Shown piece after piece: positions 7,233 through 15,860 of a DNA stretch of 64,000 nucleotides. The stretch lies in the NCBI GenBank assembly GCA_052115395.1, contig JBFRGO010000002.1, one strand, 5' to 3'. A program made the translations under genes and the position numbers. The notes under the pieces are model-generated. The model was not told the DNA's origin. It made no database searches and saw only the letters and a list, made by a program, of their open reading frames with translations. The DNA is from Noviluteimonas sp052115395. Its GTDB lineage: Bacteria; Pseudomonadota; Gammaproteobacteria; Xanthomonadales; Xanthomonadaceae. Every line of letters begins with the position of its first letter. Within the stretch, counting starts at the first letter, position 1.

Positions 7233-8666
7233 TCAAAGCAGCGGCGAAAGCAACCGCGCCACCGCCTCGGGCAGGCGCACCGTCCAGAGCGGTCGGGGCC
7301 GATCTTCGCGGACGCGCGGGGAGTGCGCCAGGTCGCCCTCGATCACCCGCTCCAGCTCGCCGGCCAGGCGGGCGTCGTGGCAGACCACGGCCACCTCGAA
7401 GTTCAGGCGGAAGCTCCGGTAGTCGAAGTTCGCGCTGCCGATGCTGACCAAGTGCCCATCGACCAGCAGCGCCTTGCTGTGCAGCATCCGCGGCCCGTAC
7501 TCGTACACGCGCACGCCCGCGGCGAGCAGTTGGTCGAAGTAGGAGCGCGCCGCCAGCGTGACGATCATCGAATCGCTGACCCGCGGCACCAGCAACCGCA
7601 CGTCCAGCCCGCCGAGCGCCGCCGAGGTCAACGCCATCAACGCCGCTTCGCCGGGCACGAAGTAGGGCGTGGTCAACCACACGCGCCGCTGGGCCGAATG
7701 GATCGCCGCGACGAACATGCGGTGGATGGCTTCCCAATCCGAATCCGGCCCCGACGCGATCGCCTGCACCGCATACGACCCGGGTTCCGATTCCTCGGGC
7801 GCGGGCGGCAACACCGGCGGATGCTCCGTCGCGTACGCCCAATCCTCGACGAACAACACCTGCAGCGAGCGCGCGATGCGGCCCTCGAGGCGCAGGTGCA
7901 GGTCGCGATACGCATCCGGCCGCAGCGTTTCGTCTTCCTCGTCGGTGACGTTGATGCCGCCGGTGTATGCGATGTGCCCGTCGATCACCGCGATCTTGCG
8001 GTGCGTGCGCAGGTTCAACCACGGGCGCCGCCAGATGCGTCCGAAGTGCATCGGATGGAACCACGCGACCAAGCCGCCGGCTTCAGCCAGCGGCGCGAAG
8101 AACTTGCGCGGCGTCTTCGACGATCCGACCGCATCGACCAGCAGGCGCACGCGCACGCCGGCGCGCGCGCGTTCGATCAATGCATCGCGCACCTTCGTCC
8201 CCGTGCGGTCGGGCAGGAAGATGTAGTACTCGATGTCGATCGAATCGCGGGCCTGCGCGATGTCGGCAAGCAGCGCGGTGTACTTCGCGTGCCCGTCGAC
8301 GATCATGCGCACTTCGCGCGCGGTCGACGGCGGCAGGCCCGTGGTCGCCATGCCCAGGCGCGAGAGCTCGCGCGCGATCAGGTCGTCGGCCGCCGAGGGC
8401 GGCAGCATCGGCGCCTTGCTGCGCGCGCGGCGCAGGCGGTGCCGCGTGATCCGCTGCGGGCCGAAATAGTTGTAGACCAGAAAGCCGATGTACGGCAGCA
8501 AGGCCAGGCCGAGCAGCCAGCTGACCGTGGCCACCGGTTCGCGCTTCTGCAGCACGATCCAGCCCCCGAGGCCCACGAGGTAGACCACGTAGAGCACGGT
8601 CATGTAGATCCGGACATTGTGGATGTCCGACACGGCGTGCCAGGCGGCTTGCAAGGCCTCGATCAT
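7233..8666 (-). CDS. cls: Cardiolipin synthase
   Basis: A 477-residue phospholipase D superfamily enzyme that joins two phosphatidylglycerol molecules into cardiolipin at the inner membrane. Two membrane segments occupy roughly residues 20-70. Both HKD catalytic motifs are intact: H222-K224-D229 in THRKIAVIDG and H396-K398-D403 in MLHSKALLVDG, each followed by the usual GG/GS-x-N segment (TGGINV, SIGSANFDYRSF). Length and layout fit ClsA. It is transcribed away from the radical SAM gene, and about 60 bp separate its stop from the small membrane-protein gene downstream. Confidence 0.93.
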   Translation of the reverse strand: MIEALQAAWHAVSDIHNVRIYMTVLYVVYLVGLGGWIVLQKREPVATVSWLLGLALLPYIGFLVYNYFGPQRITRHRLRRARSKAPMLPPSAADDLIARELSRLGMATTGLPPSTAREVRMIVDGHAKYTALLADIAQARDSIDIEYYIFLPDRTGTKVRDALIERARAGVRVRLLVDAVGSSKTPRKFFAPLAEAGGLVAWFHPMHFGRIWRRPWLNLRTHRKIAVIDGHIAYTGGINVTDEEDETLRPDAYRDLHLRLEGRIARSLQVLFVEDWAYATEHPPVLPPAPEESEPGSYAVQAIASGPDSDWEAIHRMFVAAIHSAQRRVWLTTPYFVPGEAALMALTSAALGGLDVRLLVPRVSDSMIVTLAARSYFDQLLAAGVRVYEYGPRMLHSKALLVDGHLVSIGSANFDYRSFRLNFEVAVVCHDARLAGELERVIEGDLAHSPRVREDRPRPLWTVRLPEAVARLLSPLL

Positions 8667-8722
8667 CGACTCTCCAGACCTTTGGATTCAGGTTCCGTAG
8701 CACCCTGTGCGACGCCGGAGCG

Positions 8723-8728
8723 TACCCT
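8723..8728 (+). promoter_or_regulatory. Candidate -10 element of a leaderless transcript
   Basis: TACCCT ends seven bases before the GTG start of the radical SAM gene, so transcription would be expected to begin at or next to the start codon. There is no convincing Shine-Dalgarno between them. Confidence 0.4.
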
Positions 8729-8734
8729 AGCGGG

Positions 8735-9838
8735 GTGGAAGACGCGCGCAAGGCAACGACACCGATCAAGGGCCGCGGCGCCGCCTCGCGCGTGACGGGG
8801 CGGTTCGAAAAGACCGTGCGCCAGGGCGAGGACGACGGCTGGGGTTCGGTCTACGACACCAGCCTGGATGGCACGGATGCGCCGACGCCGCACCCCGACA
8901 CGCAGGTCACCGAAGAACGCGCGCGCACCATCCTCACGCGCAACCAGTCGCCCGACGTCGGCTTCAATCTCTCGCTCAATCCGTATCGCGGCTGCGAGCA
9001 CGGGTGCGTCTATTGTTTCGCGCGCCCCTCGCACGCGTATCTCGACCTCTCGCCGGGCCTGGATTTCGAAACGCGCCTGTACGCGAAGACCAACGCCGTC
9101 GAGCGCCTGCGCGAAGAACTCGCCAAACCCGGCTACGTGCCCGAACCGCTGATGCTGGGCATCAACACCGATGCCTACCAACCCATCGAACGCCAATACC
9201 GCATCACGCGCGGGATCCTCGAGCTGCTCGCCGAGACGAAGCATCCGGTGAGCTTCGTGACCAAGGGTGGGTTGATCGAACGCGACGTCGACCTGCTCGC
9301 GCAGATGGCGAAAGACAATCTCGTCACCGCGCATTTCTCGATCACCACCCTCGACAACCGCCTGGCCGCGCGCATGGAGCCGCGCGCCACCGCGCCGCAC
9401 GGAAAACTGCGCGCCATGCGCACGCTGGCCGATGCCGGCGTCCCGGTCGGCGTGATGGTCGCGCCGGTGATCCCGATGATCACCGACCACGAACTCGAAC
9501 ACATCCTCCAGGCGGCGAAGGACCACGGCGCCCGATCGGCCGGCTACACGCTCCTGCGCTTGCCGCATGAATTGAAAGACGTGTGGCGCGAATGGCTCGA
9601 ACTGCACTATCCCGATCGCGCCAGGCACGTCATGAGCCTGATCCAGCAGATGCGCGGCGGCAAGGATTACGACAGCCGATTCGGCACGCGCATGCGCGGC
9701 GAAGGTCCCTTCGCGCAATTGTTGCAGCAGCGTTTCAGGAAGGCCCATTCGCGCCTGGGGTTCGGGGATCTGCCGGCATCGGACGCGAGCAAATTCACGC
9801 CGCCGCGCAAGCCTTCCCCGCAAGCCGAACTGTTCTGA
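8735..9838 (+). CDS. PA0069-family radical SAM protein
   Basis: A 367-residue radical S-adenosylmethionine protein of the SplB-like group named after Pseudomonas PA0069. The [4Fe-4S] ligands are C87, C91 and C94 in YRGCEHGCVYCFARPSHAY. The protein has the family's N-terminal IKGRGAASRVTGRFE segment and C-terminal KDYDSRFGTRMRGEGPFA segment. SplB-type proteins repair spore photoproduct, but this subgroup occurs in non-sporulating bacteria and its reaction is not known to me. The start is the GTG at 8735, the only early start codon that retains the conserved N-terminus; it has no Shine-Dalgarno and may be leaderless. It is divergent from cls. Confidence 0.88.
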   Translation: MEDARKATTPIKGRGAASRVTGRFEKTVRQGEDDGWGSVYDTSLDGTDAPTPHPDTQVTEERARTILTRNQSPDVGFNLSLNPYRGCEHGCVYCFARPSHAYLDLSPGLDFETRLYAKTNAVERLREELAKPGYVPEPLMLGINTDAYQPIERQYRITRGILELLAETKHPVSFVTKGGLIERDVDLLAQMAKDNLVTAHFSITTLDNRLAARMEPRATAPHGKLRAMRTLADAGVPVGVMVAPVIPMITDHELEHILQAAKDHGARSAGYTLLRLPHELKDVWREWLELHYPDRARHVMSLIQQMRGGKDYDSRFGTRMRGEGPFAQLLQQRFRKAHSRLGFGDLPASDASKFTPPRKPSPQAELF

Positions 9839-9917
9839 TCCATTTCGTGACGTGAAGGCGCGCAAGCCGCGGCCGGTTGCGTACACTGCAGCCAACGTCG
9901 CAGCAGGTTCCCCCGCC

Positions 9918-10679
9918 GTGCACGACATCGACGCTCTACAAGCGGAATACGCCGCGCTGCGCCAGGACCAGGGCGTGCTCGCGCTCGGCCTGTCGCACGA
10001 GATGCGCTCGCCGCTGCGCGCCATCGACAGCTTCGCCTACCTGCTCGAACAAGGCAGTGCACAGGCGCTCGACGACACCGGCCGCGACCACCTGCGGCGC
10101 ATCCGCGAAGCGAGCGCCCGCATGGGCCGCCTGCTCGCGCGCTTGCAGACTTATCTCCAGGCGGGCAGCGCATCGCTGCACGACGCCGCGGTCGACCTGA
10201 CGCTGCTCGCCGAGTGGTGCGTCGGCGAATTGCGCGATGCAGCGCCCGATCGCGAAGCGCAGGTCGTCATCGCCCCCGACATGCACGCGCGCGGCGACGA
10301 ACGTCTGCTGAAAACCGCGATCGCCGAATTGCTGCACAACGCGTGGGTGCATGCGGACAAGGACCGCCCCGTGCGCATCGAAGTCGATGCGCAACACAAT
10401 CCGCAAGGTACGACGCTACGCATCCGCGATCACGGTCTCGGCTTCGATCCTGCACTGGCGACGCGCCTGGGCGACCCCTTCCAGCGCCTGGCGCCCGACG
10501 TGCATCCCGAAGGCTGCGGGCTCGGCCTGGCCATCGCGCGTCGCATCGCGCAACGCCATGGCGGCACCGTGCGTGTCGAAGGCCGCATCGGCGAGGGAGC
10601 GACGGCGTATCTGTTTCTGCCGCACGACCTGCCGCATGACCTGCCGCACGATCAGCCACACGCCGCGGAGGCGCGATGA
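9918..10679 (+). CDS. Sensor histidine kinase without a sensor domain
   Basis: A short (253-residue) transmitter protein: a HisKA dimerisation domain with the phospho-accepting H27 in GLSHEMRSPLRAID, and a HATPase domain with N box (LLHNAWVHAD), G1 (RDHGLGFDP) and G2 (GCGLGLAIARR). No membrane segment, PAS or GAF domain is visible, so input must come from a partner or a very small N-terminus. The GTG at 9918 is preferred because a promoter-like TACACT lies at 9882-9887; a GTG at 9852 would add 22 residues. The C-terminus carries a histidine-rich repeat (HDLPHDLPHD) from a 12 bp tandem repeat. Its stop overlaps the response-regulator start by 4 nt. Confidence 0.82.
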   Translation: MHDIDALQAEYAALRQDQGVLALGLSHEMRSPLRAIDSFAYLLEQGSAQALDDTGRDHLRRIREASARMGRLLARLQTYLQAGSASLHDAAVDLTLLAEWCVGELRDAAPDREAQVVIAPDMHARGDERLLKTAIAELLHNAWVHADKDRPVRIEVDAQHNPQGTTLRIRDHGLGFDPALATRLGDPFQRLAPDVHPEGCGLGLAIARRIAQRHGGTVRVEGRIGEGATAYLFLPHDLPHDLPHDQPHAAEAR

Positions 10680-11074
10680 CGCTCGCGCCGGTGCTGCTGA
10701 TCGAAGACAACCTCGACGATGTCGAACTCACGCGCCTTGCGTTCATCGAAGCGGGCATCGCGCATCCGCTCGTCGTCGCGCGCGATGGCGCGCTGGCGCT
10801 CGACTGGCTCGATGCGCACCGCCAGGCGCTGCCGTCGCTGATCCTGCTCGACCTCAACCTGCCCAAGCTCGACGGCCGCGAAGTCGTGCAGGCGATCCGC
10901 GCCGACCCCGCGCTGCGCCACCTGCCGGTCGTCGCCCTGAGCAGCAGCGGCGAACCGAACGACATCGACGCCACCTACGCGTGCGGCGCCGACAGTTACC
11001 TGCAGAAGCCCGTCGACTTCGTGCGCTTCATCGACGACGTGCGCCGCCTGCGCACGCAGTGGCTCGAACGCTAG
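10676..11074 (+). CDS. Single-domain response regulator (Rcp1/CheY-like)
   Basis: A 132-residue receiver domain with no output domain. Key residues are present: acidic pocket E10-D11, phospho-acceptor D59 in LILLDLNLPKLDG, switch serine S89 and K111 in YLQKPVD. The sequence style (LIEDNLDDVELTRLAF) resembles the Rcp1 group that pairs with phytochrome-type or soluble kinases. It overlaps the preceding kinase gene by 4 nt (ATGA), so the two are surely co-translated and form one phosphotransfer pair. Output must be by protein-protein contact. The gene ends 4 nt before the convergent fbp stop. Confidence 0.9.
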   Translation: MTLAPVLLIEDNLDDVELTRLAFIEAGIAHPLVVARDGALALDWLDAHRQALPSLILLDLNLPKLDGREVVQAIRADPALRHLPVVALSSSGEPNDIDATYACGADSYLQKPVDFVRFIDDVRRLRTQWLER

Positions 11075-11078
11075 CGCC

Positions 11079-12122
11079 TTACGCGGCGGTCTTCGCCTTC
11101 GCGTCGTGCGAGAGGTGGTATTCGGTGGCCTTCGCCACTTCCTCGCGTGAGCCCAGGAACACCGGCACGCGCTGGTGCAATTCCGTCGGCACCAGGTCGA
11201 GGATGCGCGTGCGGCCGTTGGTCGCGGCGCCGCCGGCCTGCTCGATGAGATAGCTCATCGGATTGGCTTCGTACATCAGGCGCAGCTTGCCGACCTTCGT
11301 CGGGTCCTTCTTGTCCCACGGGTAGATGAAGATGCCGCCGCGGGTGAGGATGCGATGCACGTCGGCCACCATGCTCGCGATCCAGCGCATGTTGAAGTTC
11401 TTGCCGCGCGGGCCGGTCTCGCCCGCGAGCAGGTCGCGCACGTAGTCCTGCATCGGCGCTTCCCAGTGACGCTGGTTCGACATGTTGATCGCGAATTCCT
11501 TCGTCGCCGGCGGCACCGTCATGTCGCGCTGCGTGAGCACGAAAGAGCCCATTTCGCGATCCAGCGTGAAGGCGTGCGTGCCGTGGCCGATCGACAGCAC
11601 GAGCATCGTGCTCGGCCCATAGATGCAATAACCGGCGGCGACCTGCGTGGTCCCCGGTTGCAGGAAGTGCGCATCTTCCGCGAGCGTCACGCCTTCAGGG
11701 CAGCGCAGCACCGAGAAGATCGTGCCGACCGACACGTTGACGTCGATGTTGCTGCTGCCGTCGAGGGGATCGAACAGCAGCAGGTAGTTGCCGCGCGGAT
11801 AAACGTCGGGAATCGGCTGGCAGTGGTCCATCTCTTCCGACGCGCACGCGGCGAGATGGCCGCCCCACGCATTGGCTTCGAGCAACACGTCGTTGGCGAT
11901 GACGTCGAGCTTCTTCTGCGCCTCGCCCTGGATGTTGCCGCTGCCCGCTTCACCGAGCACGCCACCGAGCGCGCCCTTGCCGACGGACACCGAGATCGAC
12001 TTGCACGCGCGGGCGACGACTTCGATCAGCAGCCGCAGGTCGGCGTTGATGCGGCCGGCGCGCTCTTCCTCGATGAGGTGGCGCGTGAGGGAAATGGAGC
12101 CGTTCTTGTCGAAGTCGGACAT
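11079..12122 (-). CDS. fbp: Class I fructose-1,6-bisphosphatase
   Basis: This enzyme hydrolyses fructose 1,6-bisphosphate to fructose 6-phosphate, the committed step of gluconeogenesis. The 347-residue protein carries the metal and substrate motif LLLFDPLDGSSNIDVN and the C-terminal block GGIFIYPWDKKDP...KLRLMYEANPMSYLIEQAGG that defines class I enzymes. The ATG at 12122 gives the family N-terminus SLTRHLIEEER; a start 15 codons upstream is open but unneeded. It is 51 bp downstream of the glycosyltransferase gene on the same strand and may be the last gene of that transcript. Confidence 0.95.
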   Translation of the reverse strand: MSDFDKNGSISLTRHLIEEERAGRINADLRLLIEVVARACKSISVSVGKGALGGVLGEAGSGNIQGEAQKKLDVIANDVLLEANAWGGHLAACASEEMDHCQPIPDVYPRGNYLLLFDPLDGSSNIDVNVSVGTIFSVLRCPEGVTLAEDAHFLQPGTTQVAAGYCIYGPSTMLVLSIGHGTHAFTLDREMGSFVLTQRDMTVPPATKEFAINMSNQRHWEAPMQDYVRDLLAGETGPRGKNFNMRWIASMVADVHRILTRGGIFIYPWDKKDPTKVGKLRLMYEANPMSYLIEQAGGAATNGRTRILDLVPTELHQRVPVFLGSREEVAKATEYHLSHDAKAKTAA

Positions 12123-12173
12123 GGCGGGGCGTCGTCGGGCGGCGGGAAGACGCCCATTGTCGCCCACCCGGCC

Positions 12174-13649
12174 TCAGCGGCGAACCACGCGGAAGAACAT
12201 CCGGCCCTGCCAGGGCGTGCCCAGGGGCGTGGCCTCATAACCGGCCGCGCGGATGCGGGCCAGGACCTTGGGAAAGGTGCCGGCCTTGCAGATCCACAGC
12301 GCGCCCGACTCATGCTCGGCCAGTTCCTCTTCGAGCAACTCGTCGTAGACCCGGTCGAACTTCGATTGCGGCAGCGGATACAGCGAAATCTTCTCGATGT
12401 GCGTCGACAACCCGAGCTCCAGGTGCAGCCCGTAGCGCGTCATGTCCTCGACGAAGACCACCTCGGTGACCGGTTGGCCGGCCGCGCGCTGGCGGATCTG
12501 ATCCGCCCATTCCGACGCGTCCTTGTGCGTGCGCCAGAAGCCCGCGCCGATCTGCATCGCGAGCACCAGCGCCACCCACGCGGCGATCCACGGCCAGCGC
12601 GGCAATGCGCGGCCTTCGCGATGCCGCTGCAGCCCGACCAGCAAGGCCAGCGGCGTGAACAGGGGAAGCAGGTACAGCGGCATCCGCGAGCGTGCCAGGC
12701 AGAACACGACCAGCGGCAGCGCGATCCACAACACGAGCAGCAACCACGGCGCGTCGGCGGCGCGCTGCGTTCCGCTGCGCCACCAGCCCCGCACGTCCGA
12801 CGGCAGGCGCCTGGCCCAACGCAGCAATGCCGGCGTCCACGGCAAGGTGCCGAACAACAGCGTCGGCACGTACACGACGAGGAAACCGTACCACTCGCCA
12901 TGGCGCGAGAAATCGTCGCTCGCCACGCGCGCGATCACTTCGCTGCCGAGGAAATGTTGCAGCAGCCCCGGATGTTGGCGCACGACCGCCAGATACCAGG
13001 GCAGCGCCACCAACGGGAACAACAACGCAGACCATCCGAACACGCGCGGGCGCTGCTTCCCGGGAAGCATCCAGTCGAACGCGACCACCGCGAGCAGCGG
13101 CAGCAAGGTCGGCGGCCCCTTCGTCAAAAACGCCAGCGCGAACCCGATCCAGATCGTCGCGATCCACCACCGCCGCCGCGTATCGCCGAAGCGCGCCTCC
13201 ACGAACCCGTGCATCGCGATCGTCGAGAACGCGGTGAGGAGGTAGTCGGTGGTGATGTATTGCGATGCGCCGATCGTGAGCAGCATCGTTGCGTAGGCCA
13301 ACGCCGCCGTCGCTTCGCTGCCCGGCGACAGGCGCCGCCCCATGCGCCACACCAGCCACACGCACAGCAGGTAGGCCAGCGCACCGGGAAGGCGCGCGGC
13401 CCAGGGATTCGTACCGAAGACGGCGACGCTCGAGGCGATCGCCCAATAGGTCATCGGCGGCTTGGTCCAATGCCCGATTTCTTCGTTGCGACGCGGGTTG
13501 AGCCAGTCGCCGCTGTCGAGCATGTTGAGCCCGACGTTCGTGTAACGGCCTTCATCCGGATCCCACGTGCCGCGATGCCCGAGGAACAGCAGCGACAGGC
13601 AGACGGCGATGATGGCGACCCACGTGGCGGGCTTTCGCAGGATGTCCAT
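12174..13649 (-). CDS. ArnT/PMT-like polytopic glycosyltransferase (GT39/83 type)
   Basis: A membrane glycosyltransferase of 491 residues with about ten hydrophobic segments. The N-terminal periplasmic loop has the acidic motif WDPDEGRYTNVGLNM, and a second conserved block (IGHWTKPPMTYW) follows, as in ArnT-like enzymes that move sugars from polyprenyl phosphate to lipid A or other acceptors. Donor and acceptor cannot be read from sequence; it may serve with the GT2/lipid A-N pair at the right end of the window. The start at 13649 is firmly set because its ATG shares one base with the stop of the upstream SnoaL-like gene (TGATG). Confidence 0.85.
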   Translation of the reverse strand: MDILRKPATWVAIIAVCLSLLFLGHRGTWDPDEGRYTNVGLNMLDSGDWLNPRRNEEIGHWTKPPMTYWAIASSVAVFGTNPWAARLPGALAYLLCVWLVWRMGRRLSPGSEATAALAYATMLLTIGASQYITTDYLLTAFSTIAMHGFVEARFGDTRRRWWIATIWIGFALAFLTKGPPTLLPLLAVVAFDWMLPGKQRPRVFGWSALLFPLVALPWYLAVVRQHPGLLQHFLGSEVIARVASDDFSRHGEWYGFLVVYVPTLLFGTLPWTPALLRWARRLPSDVRGWWRSGTQRAADAPWLLLVLWIALPLVVFCLARSRMPLYLLPLFTPLALLVGLQRHREGRALPRWPWIAAWVALVLAMQIGAGFWRTHKDASEWADQIRQRAAGQPVTEVVFVEDMTRYGLHLELGLSTHIEKISLYPLPQSKFDRVYDELLEEELAEHESGALWICKAGTFPKVLARIRAAGYEATPLGTPWQGRMFFRVVRR

Positions 13650-14083
13650 CAGGCCTGTGCGACTTGGGAAAACCATTCCTGCAGATTGTAGTGGTCGCTC
13701 ACCCGGCAGATGCGACCCTCCCGGAATGCGAAGAACGCGGCACCGGGCATGCGGTATTTCTGATTTTGCGCCGGCGGCATGCCGATGTCGTCGGCGACGT
13801 ATTCGCCATCGACGACGTATTCGGCCGCGCCATGCAGGCCGTCGGCCGAAGCCAGGAGCACGAAGTCGTGCAGCCGCTCGTGGTAGCAGAGCTCCATGCG
13901 CTGCAGGAATTCGCGGAACGCCGGCTTGCCCACTTCGCGCGGCCCCTGGTTGAGGTCGTGCACGACATCGTCGGTGAGCAGCGCGACGACGCCGTCGGGG
14001 TCCGGGCGGTTGAGCGCTTCGTAATAGGCGCGCAAGGTGGCGAGCGCGCGCGCCTGCGGTGTCGCCGGTTCGGCGCCGCTCAC
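13649..14083 (-). CDS. SnoaL/NTF2-like ketosteroid isomerase-related protein
   Basis: A 144-residue small alpha-beta cone protein. The N-terminus LRAYYEALNRPDPDGVVALLTDDVVHDLNQG and the later VVDGEYVAD and GRICRVSDHYNLQEWF are typical of the SnoaL-like/NTF2 fold, in which a conical pocket binds a small hydrophobic molecule. A HYN motif near the end recalls ketosteroid isomerase-related proteins. Ligand and reaction are unknown. It starts with GTG, overlapping the upstream dehydratase stop by 4 nt (GTGA), and its own stop overlaps the glycosyltransferase ATG by 1 nt, so all three genes are translationally coupled. Confidence 0.83.
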   Translation of the reverse strand: MSGAEPATPQARALATLRAYYEALNRPDPDGVVALLTDDVVHDLNQGPREVGKPAFREFLQRMELCYHERLHDFVLLASADGLHGAAEYVVDGEYVADDIGMPPAQNQKYRMPGAAFFAFREGRICRVSDHYNLQEWFSQVAQA

Positions 14084-15063
14084 GCGCGGCCCTTCGCGAA
14101 CAGCGTGGCGATGGCGTCGAGGTCGACGTTGCCGCCGGAAAGGATCGCGCCCACGCGCAGGCCGGCGAACCGTTCGCGATGACGCAGCAAGGCCGCGAGC
14201 ACGGTCGCCGAGGAAGGCTCGATGACCTGCTTCATGCGCGAGAACAGCAGGCGCATCGCCTCGATCGTGTCGGCGTCGTCGACGACGAGCGTTTCCACGT
14301 CGTGCGCACGCAGCAGCTCGAAATTCGGTTCACCGAGCGTGCCGCGCAAGCCATCGCAAATCGTGTCGGGCACGAAGTCCGTCACGCGATGGCCCTGCGC
14401 GAGCGATGCGGCGGTTTCCGCCGCGCCCGCCGGCTCGGCGAGGAAAACGCGTGCGTGGGGCAGGGTCGCCGCGACGGCGAGCGCCGTACCCGACGCCAGG
14501 CCACCACCGCCGACCGGCACGATCACCGCATCGAGCGCGCCGTCGCATTGATTCATCAGTTCGAGTGCAGCGGTGCCCTGGCCGGCAATGACGCGCGCAT
14601 CGGTATAGGGATGCACCAGTTGCGCGCCGGTGTCGCGTTGCAGTTGCGCGCACGCGGCTTCGCGCGCGGCGATGGTCGCCGCGCAGTGGTGCAGGGTTGC
14701 GCCGTAGGCTTCGATCGCGGCGAGCTTGGATTTCACCGCGCCCTCGGGCACGACGACGTGGCAGGCGATGCCGCGCGTGCGCGCCGCAAGCGCGAGCGCC
14801 GCACCGTGGTTGCCGGAAGAATGCGTGACCACGCCGCGCGCGGCCTGTTCGTCGGTCATCGACCACACCGCGTTGCACGCGCCGCGGAACTTGAACGCAC
14901 CGGCGCGTTGCAGGTGTTCGGCCTTGAAGGCCACCGACGTGCCGACCAGCGCGTCGATGGCGCGGGAGCGGAGCACCGGAGTGGCGTGGGCGTGGGGCGC
15001 GATGCGCGCGGCGGCGGCGAGGACGTCGCCGAAGGCCGGCAGGAGTTGGACGGGTGGATTCAT
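14080..15063 (-). CDS. PLP-dependent threonine/serine dehydratase
   Basis: A fold-type II pyridoxal-phosphate enzyme of 327 residues. The PLP lysine is K58 in GAFKFRGA, the substrate-carboxylate loop is SSGNHG (82-87) and the phosphate-binding glycine loop is GGGGL (183-187). It lacks the C-terminal ACT-like regulatory domains of biosynthetic IlvA, so it fits catabolic threonine deaminase or serine racemase/dehydratase rather than isoleucine synthesis. It is first in a tightly overlapped trio with a SnoaL-like protein and a membrane glycosyltransferase, an unusual grouping. It is divergent from the Gly/Tyr-rich lipoprotein. Confidence 0.88.
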   Translation of the reverse strand: MNPPVQLLPAFGDVLAAAARIAPHAHATPVLRSRAIDALVGTSVAFKAEHLQRAGAFKFRGACNAVWSMTDEQAARGVVTHSSGNHGAALALAARTRGIACHVVVPEGAVKSKLAAIEAYGATLHHCAATIAAREAACAQLQRDTGAQLVHPYTDARVIAGQGTAALELMNQCDGALDAVIVPVGGGGLASGTALAVAATLPHARVFLAEPAGAAETAASLAQGHRVTDFVPDTICDGLRGTLGEPNFELLRAHDVETLVVDDADTIEAMRLLFSRMKQVIEPSSATVLAALLRHRERFAGLRVGAILSGGNVDLDAIATLFAKGRA

Positions 15064-15177
15064 GCCGGCATGCTAAACGTTGCACTGACGGTTCAGGGAG
15101 TACAACGTGGAACCGGAAAGATTAAGCAGCAATTCAACGCCGCGGGCGGAATCTCGTGGCATCCACAGGGGATGACC

Positions 15178-15828
15178 ATGTCCACGCAGCGATTGCTCCT
15201 GCTCGCCGCCGCCGTCCTACTCGGCGGTTGCGCGACGGGCTACACCTATCACCAGAACGGCGAAGGCGATTACTACTCCGGCGAGCCGTACACCGATTAC
15301 CACTACGTGCCGTCGGCCGGCTGGTATGGCGGTTACCCCGGCGCGTATTACGGGCCATATCCGGGTTGGGGTGGCGGCTTCGGCTACTGGGGCGGTTATC
15401 CCGGCTACTACGGTGGGTATTACGGCGGCTACTACGGCGGTTATCGCGGTGGCGATCGCGGGCCGTACAGGCCGCACCATCCCCACAATCCGCCGCCGCC
15501 GCCGCCGAGCACGGGCGGTGGCGGTGAGCCCCGCGAATTGCGCAGCCACCGCCAGGTCGAATGGGCCGGACCGCGCGGCGGCAACCCGCCGGTGATGCCG
15601 CCGCGCGTGCATCGCAACGATGTCGTCGAAGAGGGCATGCCGGCCGCACCGGTTTCCCGCCCGATGCCCCTGCGCACGCCGCCGCCGTCACCGTCGCCGT
15701 CCCTGCGGCCGCCACCGCCGCCGCGACCGATGTCGCCGTCGCCCAGCCCGACGTTCACCCCGACGATCCGCCACGAGCGCGCCGCCGAACGAGCGCGCAT
15801 TAAAAGTGGGTCGGGCGACACGCCTTGA
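15178..15828 (+). CDS. Gly/Tyr/Pro-rich lipoprotein of unknown function
   Basis: A 216-residue low-complexity lipoprotein. The signal peptide ends in the lipobox LLGGC (C18). It is followed by a glycine-tyrosine region with short repeats of GGYYGGYYGGY type (about residues 45-95), a proline run (NPPPPPPS), a charged middle and a proline/serine-rich tail with many PxP steps. The ATG at 15178 is preferred over one two codons earlier because AGGGGA sits 6 bases before it. Gly-Tyr proteins of this style are often surface or matrix components, but nothing here identifies a function. The underlying repeats make the locus prone to length change. Confidence 0.68.
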   Translation: MSTQRLLLLAAAVLLGGCATGYTYHQNGEGDYYSGEPYTDYHYVPSAGWYGGYPGAYYGPYPGWGGGFGYWGGYPGYYGGYYGGYYGGYRGGDRGPYRPHHPHNPPPPPPSTGGGGEPRELRSHRQVEWAGPRGGNPPVMPPRVHRNDVVEEGMPAAPVSRPMPLRTPPPSPSPSLRPPPPPRPMSPSPSPTFTPTIRHERAAERARIKSGSGDTP

Positions 15829-15860
15829 GGTGTTGCGCTCGGCCGGACGGGGGCGCACAG

